Of a DNA stretch of 11,577 nt, positions 1 to 6,595 are shown one piece after another. Location of the stretch: positions 1-11,577 of the forward strand of contig JAABSF010000036.1 of NCBI GenBank assembly GCA_011390535.1, written 5' to 3'. The translations under genes and the position numbers were made by a program. This DNA comes from Deltaproteobacteria bacterium (lineage in GTDB: Bacteria; Myxococcota_A; Polyangia; HGW-17; SLPX01). The first letter of the stretch is position 1, and each line of letters opens with the position of its first letter. The notes beneath the pieces are model-generated. The model searched no databases, was not told the DNA's origin, and saw nothing but the letters and a program-made list of their open reading frames with translations.

Positions 1-1751
1 TAAATTTCCACGACATGACCGGAGAAAAGGAGGCTCGGCGGGTCGCTGAGAAGAACTCCAGGGCCAAGAGTGAGTTTTTGGCAAGGATGAGCCATGAGAT
101 TCGGACACCCATGAACGGGATCGTGGGGATGAGTATGTTGTTGGGAGATACAGAGTTGGACCCCTCACAGAAGAGTTTCCTGAAGGCTATTGATGAATCA
201 GCCAATTCATTATTGGGGATAGTGAACGACATCCTGGACTTTTCAAAGGTTGAAGCAGGGATTTTGAGTATTGATCCGGTGCCGGTTGATGTCGTCTCGG
301 TTGTTGAAAAAGCCATGGATTTGCACTCTCCGGTAGCATTTGAAAAGGAAATCGATCTGGCGTGTTTATACCATTCCGATATTCCCGAACTGATTATAAC
401 CGACGGCGGACGGTTGAGGCAGGTGCTGGTGAACCTAATCAACAATGCCATAAAATTTACCGGCTCAGGTGGCGTGGTTGTGCGACTGGAAGGGGTCGAG
501 GGAGATGATTTCGTCAAGTTTTTCGTCATAGATGAAGGTGTGGGGATCCCTAAAGAAAAACAAGAACAACTCTTTCAGCCCTTTTCGCAGGTTGATGCTT
601 CAATGACCAGAGTTCATGGAGGAACAGGGCTGGGGTTGGCAATCTCAAAACAGTTGATAACCCTCATGGGAGGAGAGATGGGGTTTGACTCGACTCCGGG
701 AGAAGGGTCTACCTTCTGGTTTACAATTCCAAGAAAGGTTCCTGAAGATGGAGCGCAGCGTCAGAAATTTCAGCACATTAAAGATTTGAGAAGAGTCTTC
801 TTTGTGCTCAGAAGTGAGCTCGTTCTCTCCTCTTTTTTAAAATCTCCTCTATGGGGTGCCGACTTGCACGGAACCACCAGCGCATTAGAGGCCATGAAAA
901 TGATCTTTGTCGCCGCAAAGGAGGGAGACCCTTTCGATCTGCTGGTGATAGACAATGAACTGCAAGATTTGCCGGGGGCTGAATTAGCCAAGAGGCTGAG
1001 CTGTGAAGCATCTATTAGAGGTACGCCTGTTGTGATGCTTCGAGCTATGAGGGGCGACCGGTCCGGGGAAAGCGTTTTAGAAGGGGTGTCGGCTGTCGTG
1101 AACAAGCCCTTGAAGCTCAGCACGTTGAACAAAGCGGTTAAACTTCTCCTGGAAGAAGGAGAAACCACGGAGAGAGCGGACGGAGAAGCGGACAGGGTAA
1201 AGCCCCACCGCATTGCACCCTCGCGAGAGTATAGAGTTTTAGTGGCCGAAGATAACCGGGTGAACCAGAATGTTATCAAAATGTTGGTGAAGAAAATGGG
1301 CTATCACGTGACTGTGGTAGCAGATGGCGTGGAAGCCATCGAAACATGGAAGTCCCATCATTTTGATCTAATCTTGATGGATATACAGATGCCCCGCTTA
1401 GACGGTCTATCCGCCACAAAGGAAATCCGCAGGATGGAAAGGGAGCGCGAAATTTCAAAGAGTGGCGACAAAAAAATCGCCGGCGACGGCGGCCCAACCG
1501 GCGGCTCAAACGGCGAATCAAAGAAAAGCAACTCCGAAGAGCCCTCAAAACCGATACCCATAGTGGCCTTGACCGCCCACGCCATAGATGGTGATGAAGA
1601 TGTTTGTCTCGACGCCGGGATGAATTACTATCTAACCAAGCCTGTGAATTACAACAAACTGAAAAAAGTGCTTGTGAAGTTTCTCCAACATAACTCCGAC
1701 AATTATTTTGTGGCCCAGCCTAATTTCAAGCAAAACAAGAAGGCGGGTTAA
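1..1751 (+). CDS. Hybrid sensor histidine kinase with two receiver domains (5' partial)
   Basis: Phosphorelay signalling kinase, probably membrane- or sensor-linked through its missing N-terminus. The frame stays open from position 3 to the left edge. Four codons read NFHD before the ATG at 15, which resembles the end of a PAS domain, so that ATG is internal and the gene starts outside the window. Numbering from it: HisKA H-box MSHEIRTPMNG with phospho-accepting H27; N-box around N140-N144; G1 DEGVGIP 173-179; F-box QLFQPF 185-190; G2 GGTGLGLAI 202-210. A first receiver module (about 258-380) keeps D313 and K364 but lacks the N-terminal acidic pair, so it may be a weak or pseudo-receiver. A second receiver (405-557) is complete: E412/D413, D456, T520 and K542-P543. 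It is interrupted at about 474-511 by a Ser/Gly/Lys/Glu low-complexity insert. The architecture resembles BarA/ArcB-type hybrid kinases; the stimulus is unknown. The gene converges with the protease gene. Confidence 0.95.
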   Translation, partial: NFHDMTGEKEARRVAEKNSRAKSEFLARMSHEIRTPMNGIVGMSMLLGDTELDPSQKSFLKAIDESANSLLGIVNDILDFSKVEAGILSIDPVPVDVVSVVEKAMDLHSPVAFEKEIDLACLYHSDIPELIITDGGRLRQVLVNLINNAIKFTGSGGVVVRLEGVEGDDFVKFFVIDEGVGIPKEKQEQLFQPFSQVDASMTRVHGGTGLGLAISKQLITLMGGEMGFDSTPGEGSTFWFTIPRKVPEDGAQRQKFQHIKDLRRVFFVLRSELVLSSFLKSPLWGADLHGTTSALEAMKMIFVAAKEGDPFDLLVIDNELQDLPGAELAKRLSCEASIRGTPVVMLRAMRGDRSGESVLEGVSAVVNKPLKLSTLNKAVKLLLEEGETTERADGEADRVKPHRIAPSREYRVLVAEDNRVNQNVIKMLVKKMGYHVTVVADGVEAIETWKSHHFDLILMDIQMPRLDGLSATKEIRRMEREREISKSGDKKIAGDGGPTGGSNGESKKSNSEEPSKPIPIVALTAHAIDGDEDVCLDAGMNYYLTKPVNYNKLKKVLVKFLQHNSDNYFVAQPNFKQNKKAG

Positions 1752-1786
1752 GGGCAGACTCAACAATATTGTTTTTGAGTCAGCCC
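1752..1786. terminator. Inverted repeat between convergent genes, possible bidirectional terminator
   Basis: The arms GGGC-A-GACTCAA (1752-1763) and TTGAGTC-A-GCCC (1775-1786) pair over eleven base pairs with one A-A mismatch. Some AT pairs (A1765-A1766 with T1772-T1773) can extend the stem towards the loop. It begins one base after the kinase stop and lies 78 bp beyond the protease stop, where a shared terminator would be expected. No clear U-run follows in either direction, so intrinsic termination is not certain. The right arm is part of a 15-bp motif repeated at 6534-6548. Confidence 0.45.
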
Positions 1787-1863
1787 CAGGCATTGCCCTT
1801 CGGCAGCAGTGACTCGTGGGGCAGGGGATGTTTTGTAGGCATGTTCCGGGTGTGTATAGAATT

Positions 1864-4308
1864 CTATTCCAGGCAAGTCCTGGTCATGTTGCCCACCGAC
1901 ATAAACCAACAAAAACCGCATCCAGGATCACTGGTGCATCCCCAACCCCAGTCCGAGCCGCAGTATCCAGGAGAAACAACCTGGACGTCGCCGCCCAAGG
2001 ATTCACCCTCTTTCCAGAGTTGTGTATACTCCAAGGGAGTCCATTGGGTGCAGTACATCCCTAAGGAAGGCAGCTCTCCTTGAGTCATAACTAGAAGCGG
2101 TCGGGTTTCGGTCTCTTCAAAAGTGACATGTATAGTGTCCATCGCGAATTCCCCTCCTACACGACAGATTCGAATGTTAATACCTGCGTTATCGGGGTCT
2201 ACCATTAACTCCGCCCGCAAAGAAATATCTAAATCCGCGTTATAGTCGGCGTCGGCTACAAAAGTTGGGGCCCAATATTTGGACGCTGTACACTCGTCGA
2301 TACATGCCGCTGGTGATCCGCCGCAGTCACCGAGGCAGCTCTCTATAAGAGAGGATCCTGAGCCTTCGTAGTTACACTGCATCAATGTGTTTCCATCACA
2401 AAATTTTTCTCCTTGCAGACATACATCCGATTCGCAGAAACCCCCGCTACAGTGCTCGGTCCATGGGCAGTCCCAGTTATCGTTACACAACTGAGCCTGA
2501 TAGCAAGCCGGCGGAGAACCACCACATCCGTAGCTACAGTTTTCCAACAGAGAAGATGACGATCCATTGGGCGAGCACTCTTTTAGCTGCCCTCCCGAAC
2601 AGAAAGTCGCCCCTTTTGGACATACATCCGGTTCACAGAAGCCGCCGGTACAATGGTGATTTGATGAACAGTCCCCGTCGTTGTTGCAAGGGACCGAATT
2701 GTAGCAGACCTTGAGTGTTGGGTCACATCCGTTTTGACAGTGCTGGATGAGTGAGGAGCCGGCTCCGTTGGAGGTGCACTGCCTCAAATCGTTTCCGTTG
2801 CAAAACGCCTCACCTTGGGGGCACACATCCGGCAGGCATTCACCCCCTGAGCAGTGAAAATCCGAGTCACAGTCAGTGTCTGAGCCGCAACCCTGCTCTG
2901 TGAAACATCGCGCAGGATTTCCTCCGCAACCGTTTGGGCAATTTTCTTGGATTTGGGCATTCGATCCGTTGTTATTACACGACATTAGTTGGTTACCATC
3001 ACAAAAGAGTTCACCTTGCGGACAGACATCTTCGACACAGACACCGGCAACACAATGATAAGGCTCACCGCAATCACCGTCATTCGAGCAGCCCGAGCAT
3101 GAGCCTACCGAGTCAAAACCGCACCCGTCTGCGTCACAACGTCTCAAAACGTCATTTATGCAATTTTCTTCATGGGGTATACAAACCCCACATCGATAAC
3201 GCGGATCTTCGATTTTGTAGACATCACACCATTCATCGAAGTACTCACGAGAGATTCTTCCATATCCCTCATCTTCACCCCAGTTTTCTCCCCAAGAGTT
3301 GAGAAACAGAATCCAGTCACCGTTTCCTTCATAACCTACCAATGCTATCGCGTGACCTCCGTCAGGGGTGAAGTCAACATCGGTGATAACGTTGTTTGTG
3401 GACCAGTAATCGCTGTCCAATCGGCAGGCAGCTACGGTGACATATCCTGCCGCCAAGGATTGAACCGCTATGTCGGCGGTATCCATTTGTGCATGTTTTC
3501 CGATGATTACCACTCGTTTCGCCCTGACTGCCTTGTCCAGCTCCATATTACATGTGGGAGTGGAACTATAACTCGGATAACAGCTCTCCAGAGGAACCCA
3601 AGTGTCGATATTGTTTGAAAGTGCCACCATGTTTGGGAATTTGTATTGATCCCACAAATACCAAAAACTGTAAGTGAGATTCTTTCCTTCATGACAAGAT
3701 AGGGCGCTCATCGCAGAGGCCGCCGTACAAGAAGGGGAATAACCTTGATTAACTGCGGTGATGCATTTATCGCGTATGGAATAGCTCTCCGGAACTTCAT
3801 CACTATAGGGTACTGTGTCCTGGGGCATTAGGTCCCTATCTCCATCCAGCATCTCCGGAGACGCCAGACATATGGGGTTCCCTTCCACAAACATTGGGGT
3901 TCCGTCTTTACATGGATCTTCATCAGACGATCCGAACCGGGAATCCGCCTTTCCATTTGAGTCTTCTTTTTGGTTGGCTCCATCTTCAGAGATGCACGTC
4001 AACCCCACTTCCATGTAGCCGGGGTCGCATAAACAGGCGGGGCCCCCGTTTTCCATGACACAAACCCCGTTTTCTGAACAATCAACCTCATCACAGCTCT
4101 TGGGCCCAAAATTGAAAACCCCTTTTCCGCAACCTGCGCTACATAACGATATCGCCCCGAGTAAGAAAATTTGAGACACAAGCATAATGTGAATTGATGG
4201 CGATAGGCTCTTTCCTTCGACTGAAAACGATGCAGCTCTATTGGTGTTATTGGTGTTATGGTTCTTATGAGAGGGGTTTAATTGTCTTCTGAGGGTCACA
4301 AAATACAT
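1864..4308 (-). CDS. Putative secreted lipoprotein: EGF-like module, papain-type (C1) cysteine peptidase, 67-residue Cys-rich repeats
   Basis: Predicted surface or secreted cysteine protease of 814 residues. The ATG at 4308 is chosen because AAAGGAG lies eight bases upstream; an in-frame TTG at 4326 and an ATG at 4185 are alternatives. A hydrophobic segment at about 42-58 ends in a marginal lipobox SAGC (C60). An EGF-like six-cysteine module follows (C72, C77, C83, C92, C94, C105), then an acidic linker. The C1 peptidase core covers about 170-370: Q188 (oxyanion hole), nucleophile C194 in NQGYSPSCTAASA, H319 in GGHAIALVGY, N337 in LNSWGENWG. All four key residues are present. No I29 prodomain is visible. 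Next come a half repeat (from C376) and four 67-residue repeats from C407, C474, C541 and C608, each with ten cysteines at identical offsets. The last 140 residues are probably beta-rich and unrecognised. So many cysteines imply oxidative folding outside the cytoplasm. Substrate unknown. The gene converges with the kinase and diverges from holA. Confidence 0.85.
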   Translation of the reverse strand: MYFVTLRRQLNPSHKNHNTNNTNRAASFSVEGKSLSPSIHIMLVSQIFLLGAISLCSAGCGKGVFNFGPKSCDEVDCSENGVCVMENGGPACLCDPGYMEVGLTCISEDGANQKEDSNGKADSRFGSSDEDPCKDGTPMFVEGNPICLASPEMLDGDRDLMPQDTVPYSDEVPESYSIRDKCITAVNQGYSPSCTAASAMSALSCHEGKNLTYSFWYLWDQYKFPNMVALSNNIDTWVPLESCYPSYSSTPTCNMELDKAVRAKRVVIIGKHAQMDTADIAVQSLAAGYVTVAACRLDSDYWSTNNVITDVDFTPDGGHAIALVGYEGNGDWILFLNSWGENWGEDEGYGRISREYFDEWCDVYKIEDPRYRCGVCIPHEENCINDVLRRCDADGCGFDSVGSCSGCSNDGDCGEPYHCVAGVCVEDVCPQGELFCDGNQLMSCNNNGSNAQIQENCPNGCGGNPARCFTEQGCGSDTDCDSDFHCSGGECLPDVCPQGEAFCNGNDLRQCTSNGAGSSLIQHCQNGCDPTLKVCYNSVPCNNDGDCSSNHHCTGGFCEPDVCPKGATFCSGGQLKECSPNGSSSSLLENCSYGCGGSPPACYQAQLCNDNWDCPWTEHCSGGFCESDVCLQGEKFCDGNTLMQCNYEGSGSSLIESCLGDCGGSPAACIDECTASKYWAPTFVADADYNADLDISLRAELMVDPDNAGINIRICRVGGEFAMDTIHVTFEETETRPLLVMTQGELPSLGMYCTQWTPLEYTQLWKEGESLGGDVQVVSPGYCGSDWGWGCTSDPGCGFCWFMSVGNMTRTCLE
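2287..3183 (-). repeat. Four and a half coding repeats of 201 bp (67 residues, 10 cysteines each)
   Basis: Full copies lie at 3090-2890, 2889-2689, 2688-2488 and 2487-2287, with a half copy at 3183-3091. In every full copy the cysteines sit at offsets 0, 6, 12, 17, 22, 29, 37, 50, 54 and 61, with no insertion or deletion. The half copy matches offsets 22, 29, 37 and 50, plus one extra cysteine. Recurring motifs are DC near the start, HC-x-x-G-x-C, VC-x-x-G-x-x-FC and GG-x-x-x-x-C. DNA identity between copies is visibly lower than protein-pattern identity, so these are old, selected repeats. The style resembles the Cys-rich modules of myxobacterial secreted proteins; I cannot assign a named family. 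Confidence 0.9.
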
Positions 4309-4379
4309 AAAGAGAGCTCCTTTCAATGAAGAAGTGAAACACTACTCAACCTCCCAGTCCGATGTGTTCGGTCTCATAT

Positions 4380-4406
4380 TTTGGGTCCCAAGTTTTGGGA
4401 CCCAAA
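4380..4406. promoter_or_regulatory. Two adjacent TTGGGWCCCAA palindromes forming a hairpin-capable inverted repeat
   Basis: TTGGGTCCCAA (4381-4391) and TTGGGACCCAA (4395-4405) are each palindromes around one central base, centred 14 bp apart. They are also perfect reverse complements of each other (12-bp arms, 3-base loop). The pair lies about 70 bp upstream of the protease ATG, a plausible operator position for a dimeric regulator. A TTTT after the right arm also permits a plus-strand terminator or attenuator, but no plus-strand gene upstream needs one. Confidence 0.5.
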
Positions 4407-4666
4407 TTTTCGTTGTGCCCTAATCCTTTCTCGATATTTCCATTCTGCAACTAATGTGCCGGTTCTTCTCTGCTCATTGTGAAGCTTTTGGTTTCTTTTT
4501 GCTGTGAATTGAGCTGAAAATATTTGCTTTTATTTCAATATGTTATGAGCAAAACGAGAGGCAGGGGCACATTCTTTTCCACCGGCTTTTTTCCTTTGCC
4601 GATCGATAAAAAAGGGCAGATGGAGACTCAGGACCCCATGGGTTTGATGACTATAGTCCTCACACC

Positions 4667-4685
4667 TGACAGGGGTTTCCTGTCA
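4667..4685. promoter_or_regulatory. Inverted repeat TGACAGG / CCTGTCA, possible operator
   Basis: Perfect 7-bp arms separated by GGTTT, about 70 bp upstream of the putative holA -35 box. It could be a protein-binding site or a short hairpin. No known regulator motif is recognised. Confidence 0.25.
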
Positions 4686-4752
4686 TGCATGGACTGATTC
4701 GATCCAAGGTTTTCTCCTTCGCGATTTCCCTGATAAAGAGATCCCCTTATTC

Positions 4753-4780
4753 TTGACCTAACCTAAAGTAAGGCTAAACT
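4753..4780 (+). promoter_or_regulatory. Putative sigma70-type promoter of holA
   Basis: TTGACC (4753-4758), a 16-bp spacer and TAAACT (4775-4780). Transcription would start around 4787, only two or three bases before the ATG at 4790. That fits the absence of a Shine-Dalgarno sequence directly upstream and suggests a nearly leaderless mRNA. The -10 match is only four of six. Confidence 0.35.
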
Positions 4781-4789
4781 GGCGCCACC

Positions 4790-5815
4790 ATGGCAGTTTC
4801 CAATGTGTTAGCTAATTATCGAGCTGTAATGCAGTCTTTGCAAAAAGATGAACCCGGGCTGGTCTATTGTTTTTATGGGACCGAGCGCTGGCTGCGGCAT
4901 AAGCTCGTCACCGCCGTTCGCAAGAGAGTCCTCTCTGGTCGAGCCGGCGCCTTCAATCACGATCGCTTTGTGGCAACAGAGACAAATGCCGACGTTGTTT
5001 TTGATGCGGTCCAGACAATGCCCATGATGGGTGGGCGCCGTTTGGTGGAGGTTGAAGATCTGCACCGCTGGAAGACTGATGATTTGAAAGGGCTGGAGAG
5101 GATCATAGACAAGCTCTCTGAACATGCTTGTCTTTTGCTGGTGGCTGATAACCTGGATGGCAGGCTGAAGGTCTTTAAGAAGATAAATAAAAAAGGGGTG
5201 CTGTTGAAGCTGGAGGCACCCGGCAAGAGAGATCTTCATGACTTTGTGGAGAGCGAGGCGGGCAGACTCGGGCGGCGCCTCTCACCCGCCGCTTCAGCTA
5301 TGTTGGTGGAGATGGTAGGACGCGATCTCGGCTTGCTTGCTTCTTCGATCGAGAAGGCAGCTTTATACGCAGGTGAAGAGAAGATGTTGGAAGAGAACCA
5401 TATTCGAGCAGTGGTTCCCGATCTCCGGCAGGTGATAATCTTCGAACTGACCGATGCTTTCGGCGCCGGCAAAAAAGAGACAGCGCTTGATGCTCTACGG
5501 CGGCTTTTACAGGAAGGCGAGTCGCCGCAGTTGGTGTTGGTGATGTTAGGGCGTCAGGTTAGGCTCTTATGGATGGCGCTGGATGCTTTGCGCAAGGGGG
5601 TTAATTTTTCTGGGTTGGCCGGCGAGTTGGGGGTGCACCCCTTTGTAGCGAAGAAGTTGGGTGCACAAGCTCGAGGCTGTACTGCAAGAGGGTTGCGACG
5701 CGCACATAGAGCTGTTTGTCAAACCGACAGGAACCTGAAATTCTCAAAGGTTCCGCCTGAAGTAGTTCTGGAACGTCTGTTAATGGAGATAACAACTACT
5801 ATCAGGTTGCCCTGA
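4790..5815 (+). CDS. holA: DNA polymerase III subunit delta
   Basis: Clamp-loader subunit that opens the beta sliding clamp during replication; cytoplasmic. The 341 residues are the usual length for the family. Family hallmarks: VYCFYGTERWLRHKL near 25-39, where an inactive AAA+ fold begins; TMPMMGGRRLVEVEDL at 76-91; DLHDFVESEAGRLGRRLSP at 148-166; GRDLGLLASSIEKAALYAG at 178-196; and a C-terminal helical collar ending in DRNLKFSKVPPEVVLERLL (313-331). As is normal for delta, no Walker A motif is present. An in-frame TAA at 4775-4777 means the ATG at 4790 is the first possible start in this frame; no Shine-Dalgarno is visible at normal spacing. The gene converges with rpsT across 53 bp, an arrangement also known elsewhere (for example Bacillus yqeN-rpsT). 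Confidence 0.93.
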   Translation: MAVSNVLANYRAVMQSLQKDEPGLVYCFYGTERWLRHKLVTAVRKRVLSGRAGAFNHDRFVATETNADVVFDAVQTMPMMGGRRLVEVEDLHRWKTDDLKGLERIIDKLSEHACLLLVADNLDGRLKVFKKINKKGVLLKLEAPGKRDLHDFVESEAGRLGRRLSPAASAMLVEMVGRDLGLLASSIEKAALYAGEEKMLEENHIRAVVPDLRQVIIFELTDAFGAGKKETALDALRRLLQEGESPQLVLVMLGRQVRLLWMALDALRKGVNFSGLAGELGVHPFVAKKLGAQARGCTARGLRRAHRAVCQTDRNLKFSKVPPEVVLERLLMEITTTIRLP

Positions 5816-5840
5816 TACCAAAGATGAAATGGAAAAGGTA

Positions 5841-5861
5841 GGCGGTTAAAAAAGAAACGCC
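5841..5861. terminator. Weak hairpin between convergent holA and rpsT
   Basis: GGCGGTT and AAACGCC arms (one mismatch) enclose an A-rich loop, followed on the plus strand by GGGTATTTT. It sits 25 bp past the holA stop and 7 bp past the rpsT stop. Only weak U-runs flank it. Confidence 0.3.
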
Positions 5862-5868
5862 GGGTATT

Positions 5869-6129
5869 TTATAGCTTTCCTACGAGATTGACGAGGCGGC
5901 TCTTTGTCCGTGCGGCGGTGTTTTTGTGAATTACACCTTTGCCCGCCGTTTTGTCTATAAACGGTAAAGCCTCTTCGAGAGCTTTTTTAGCTGCTGCAGC
6001 GTCATTCTCATCAGCAGCTTTACGGACCGCTTTGATTTTTGTGCGCATAGCGCTCTTTTGAACCATATTGTTTGTCCGCCGTTTTTCGCTTTGACGGTAT
6101 CTTTTCTCTGCTTGTTTGTGATTAGCCAC
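5869..6129 (-). CDS. rpsT: 30S ribosomal protein S20
   Basis: Primary 16S rRNA-binding protein of the small ribosomal subunit. The product is 86 residues, lysine/arginine- and alanine-rich, and entirely helical in the family. Signatures: ANHKQAEKRYRQSEKRR at the N-terminus and KGVIHKNTAARTKSRL near the C-terminus. The GTG at 6129 is chosen because it gives the canonical VANHK start and has GGAGAG seven or so bases upstream; longer in-frame extensions run into promoter/leader sequence. The leader is about 145 nt from the putative promoter, leaving room for the leader-based autoregulation known for S20, though no specific structure is evident. Confidence 0.96.
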   Translation of the reverse strand: MANHKQAEKRYRQSEKRRTNNMVQKSAMRTKIKAVRKAADENDAAAAKKALEEALPFIDKTAGKGVIHKNTAARTKSRLVNLVGKL

Positions 6130-6280
6130 TTTATCTCTCCAATGATATTTTAACAACTCGCCGCCCCGTATCACCAATACCACCAATGGATGAAATTCTT
6201 TCCCTACAATCTCATCCGTTTCACCTTTGCCGACAACTCACCGAATCTAATCCAGACACGGTCAATTTAAACAGATCGGC

Positions 6281-6309
6281 GATTTAGCAGATGACCAATA
6301 ACATGTCAA
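6281..6309 (-). promoter_or_regulatory. Putative rpsT promoter
   Basis: On the minus strand there is a consensus TTGACA (6309-6304), a 17-bp spacer and TAAATC (6286-6281), with an extended-10 TG one base upstream of the hexamer. The perfect -35 and ideal spacing fit a strong ribosomal-protein promoter. The -10 itself is weak. Confidence 0.5.
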
Positions 6310-6358
6310 GCTCTCAGATTTTCGGATTTTTCCGCAGGACTCAGGTTTTTGCGAATAT

Positions 6359-6481
6359 GCATCCTCAGCATCCTCAGCATCCTCAGCATCCTCTGCATCT
6401 TCTGAAACTTCTGAAACTTCTGAATCTTCTGAATCTTCTGTAACTCTATCCTCTGTATCTTCTGAATTTTCTGTATTTTCT
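6359..6481. repeat. 9-bp-period tandem repeat (consensus near GNATCYTCW)
   Basis: About 13 units: GCATCCTCA three times, GCATCCTCT, GCATCTTCT, GAAACTTCT twice, GAATCTTCT twice, an irregular 15-bp unit, then GTATCTTCT, GAATTTTCT and GTATTTTCT. The units drift gradually from left to right, as in an ageing minisatellite. Since 9 is a multiple of 3, several frames stay open: a Ser-rich frame on the plus strand, an Asp/Glu-rich frame on the minus strand, and an ATG-started 28-codon frame (6357-6443). None has a good ribosome binding site. Confidence 0.85.
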
Positions 6482-6533
6482 TAATTTTTGGGGTTGAGCC
6501 GGGCGCTTCGACGCCTTCGGTCTTGTGATCTGA

Positions 6534-6548
6534 TTTTTGAGTCAGCCC
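6534..6548. repeat. Second copy of TTTTTGAGTCAGCCC
   Basis: Identical to 1772-1786. Weaker similarity continues on the right, where both copies have GGC and later CCC. Each copy lies 50-80 bp beyond the stop codon of a minus-strand secreted-protein gene. Confidence 0.6.
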
Positions 6549-6595
6549 TAAGGCTTAGTCGATGCCCGGTTCGTGTTTTCGTTTTCGTGTTTGAA

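Larger units (their letters stand above)
4309..4789. other. Divergent intergenic region between protease gene and holA
   Basis: About 480 bp with no convincing gene. It holds a double palindrome near the protease side (4380-4406), T-rich tracts around 4480-4540, a 10-bp palindrome GACTATAGTC (4649-4658), an inverted repeat (4667-4685) and a putative holA promoter (4753-4780). A 50-codon frame (ATG 4545 to TGA 4697) is open, but it lacks a ribosome binding site and any recognisable motif. Confidence 0.6.
6130..6595. other. Intergenic region: rpsT leader and promoter, 9-bp tandem repeat, 3' region of lipoprotein gene
   Basis: About 465 bp without a recognised gene. From left to right it holds the S20 leader, a good promoter (6281-6309), a 9-bp-period repeat (6359-6481), a small GC hairpin GGCG-CTTCGA-CGCC (6502-6515), the TTTTTGAGTCAGCCC motif (6534-6548) and a palindrome CTAAGGCTTAG (6548-6558). 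Confidence 0.6.

Noticed and set aside
1769..2083. Plus-strand open frames opposite the protease gene
   Set aside because: They lie antisense to a protein with clear catalytic motifs and regular repeats, and their translations show no domain; they are shadows of the repeated coding DNA.
4545..4697. 50-codon open frame in the protease/holA intergenic region
   Set aside because: No ribosome binding site, no recognisable motif or signal, and it spans inverted repeats better explained as regulatory; kept only as a note.
4784..4793. GCCACCATGG at the holA start matches the eukaryotic Kozak consensus exactly
   Set aside because: All genes here are bacterial; a ten-base match arises by chance and has no role in bacterial initiation.
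6359..6481. Regular repeats as a possible CRISPR array
   Set aside because: Units are 9 bp with no spacers and there are no cas genes nearby.
6502..6515. GGCG-CTTCGA-CGCC hairpin as a terminator of the lipoprotein gene
   Set aside because: Only four base pairs and no U-run on the minus strand after it.
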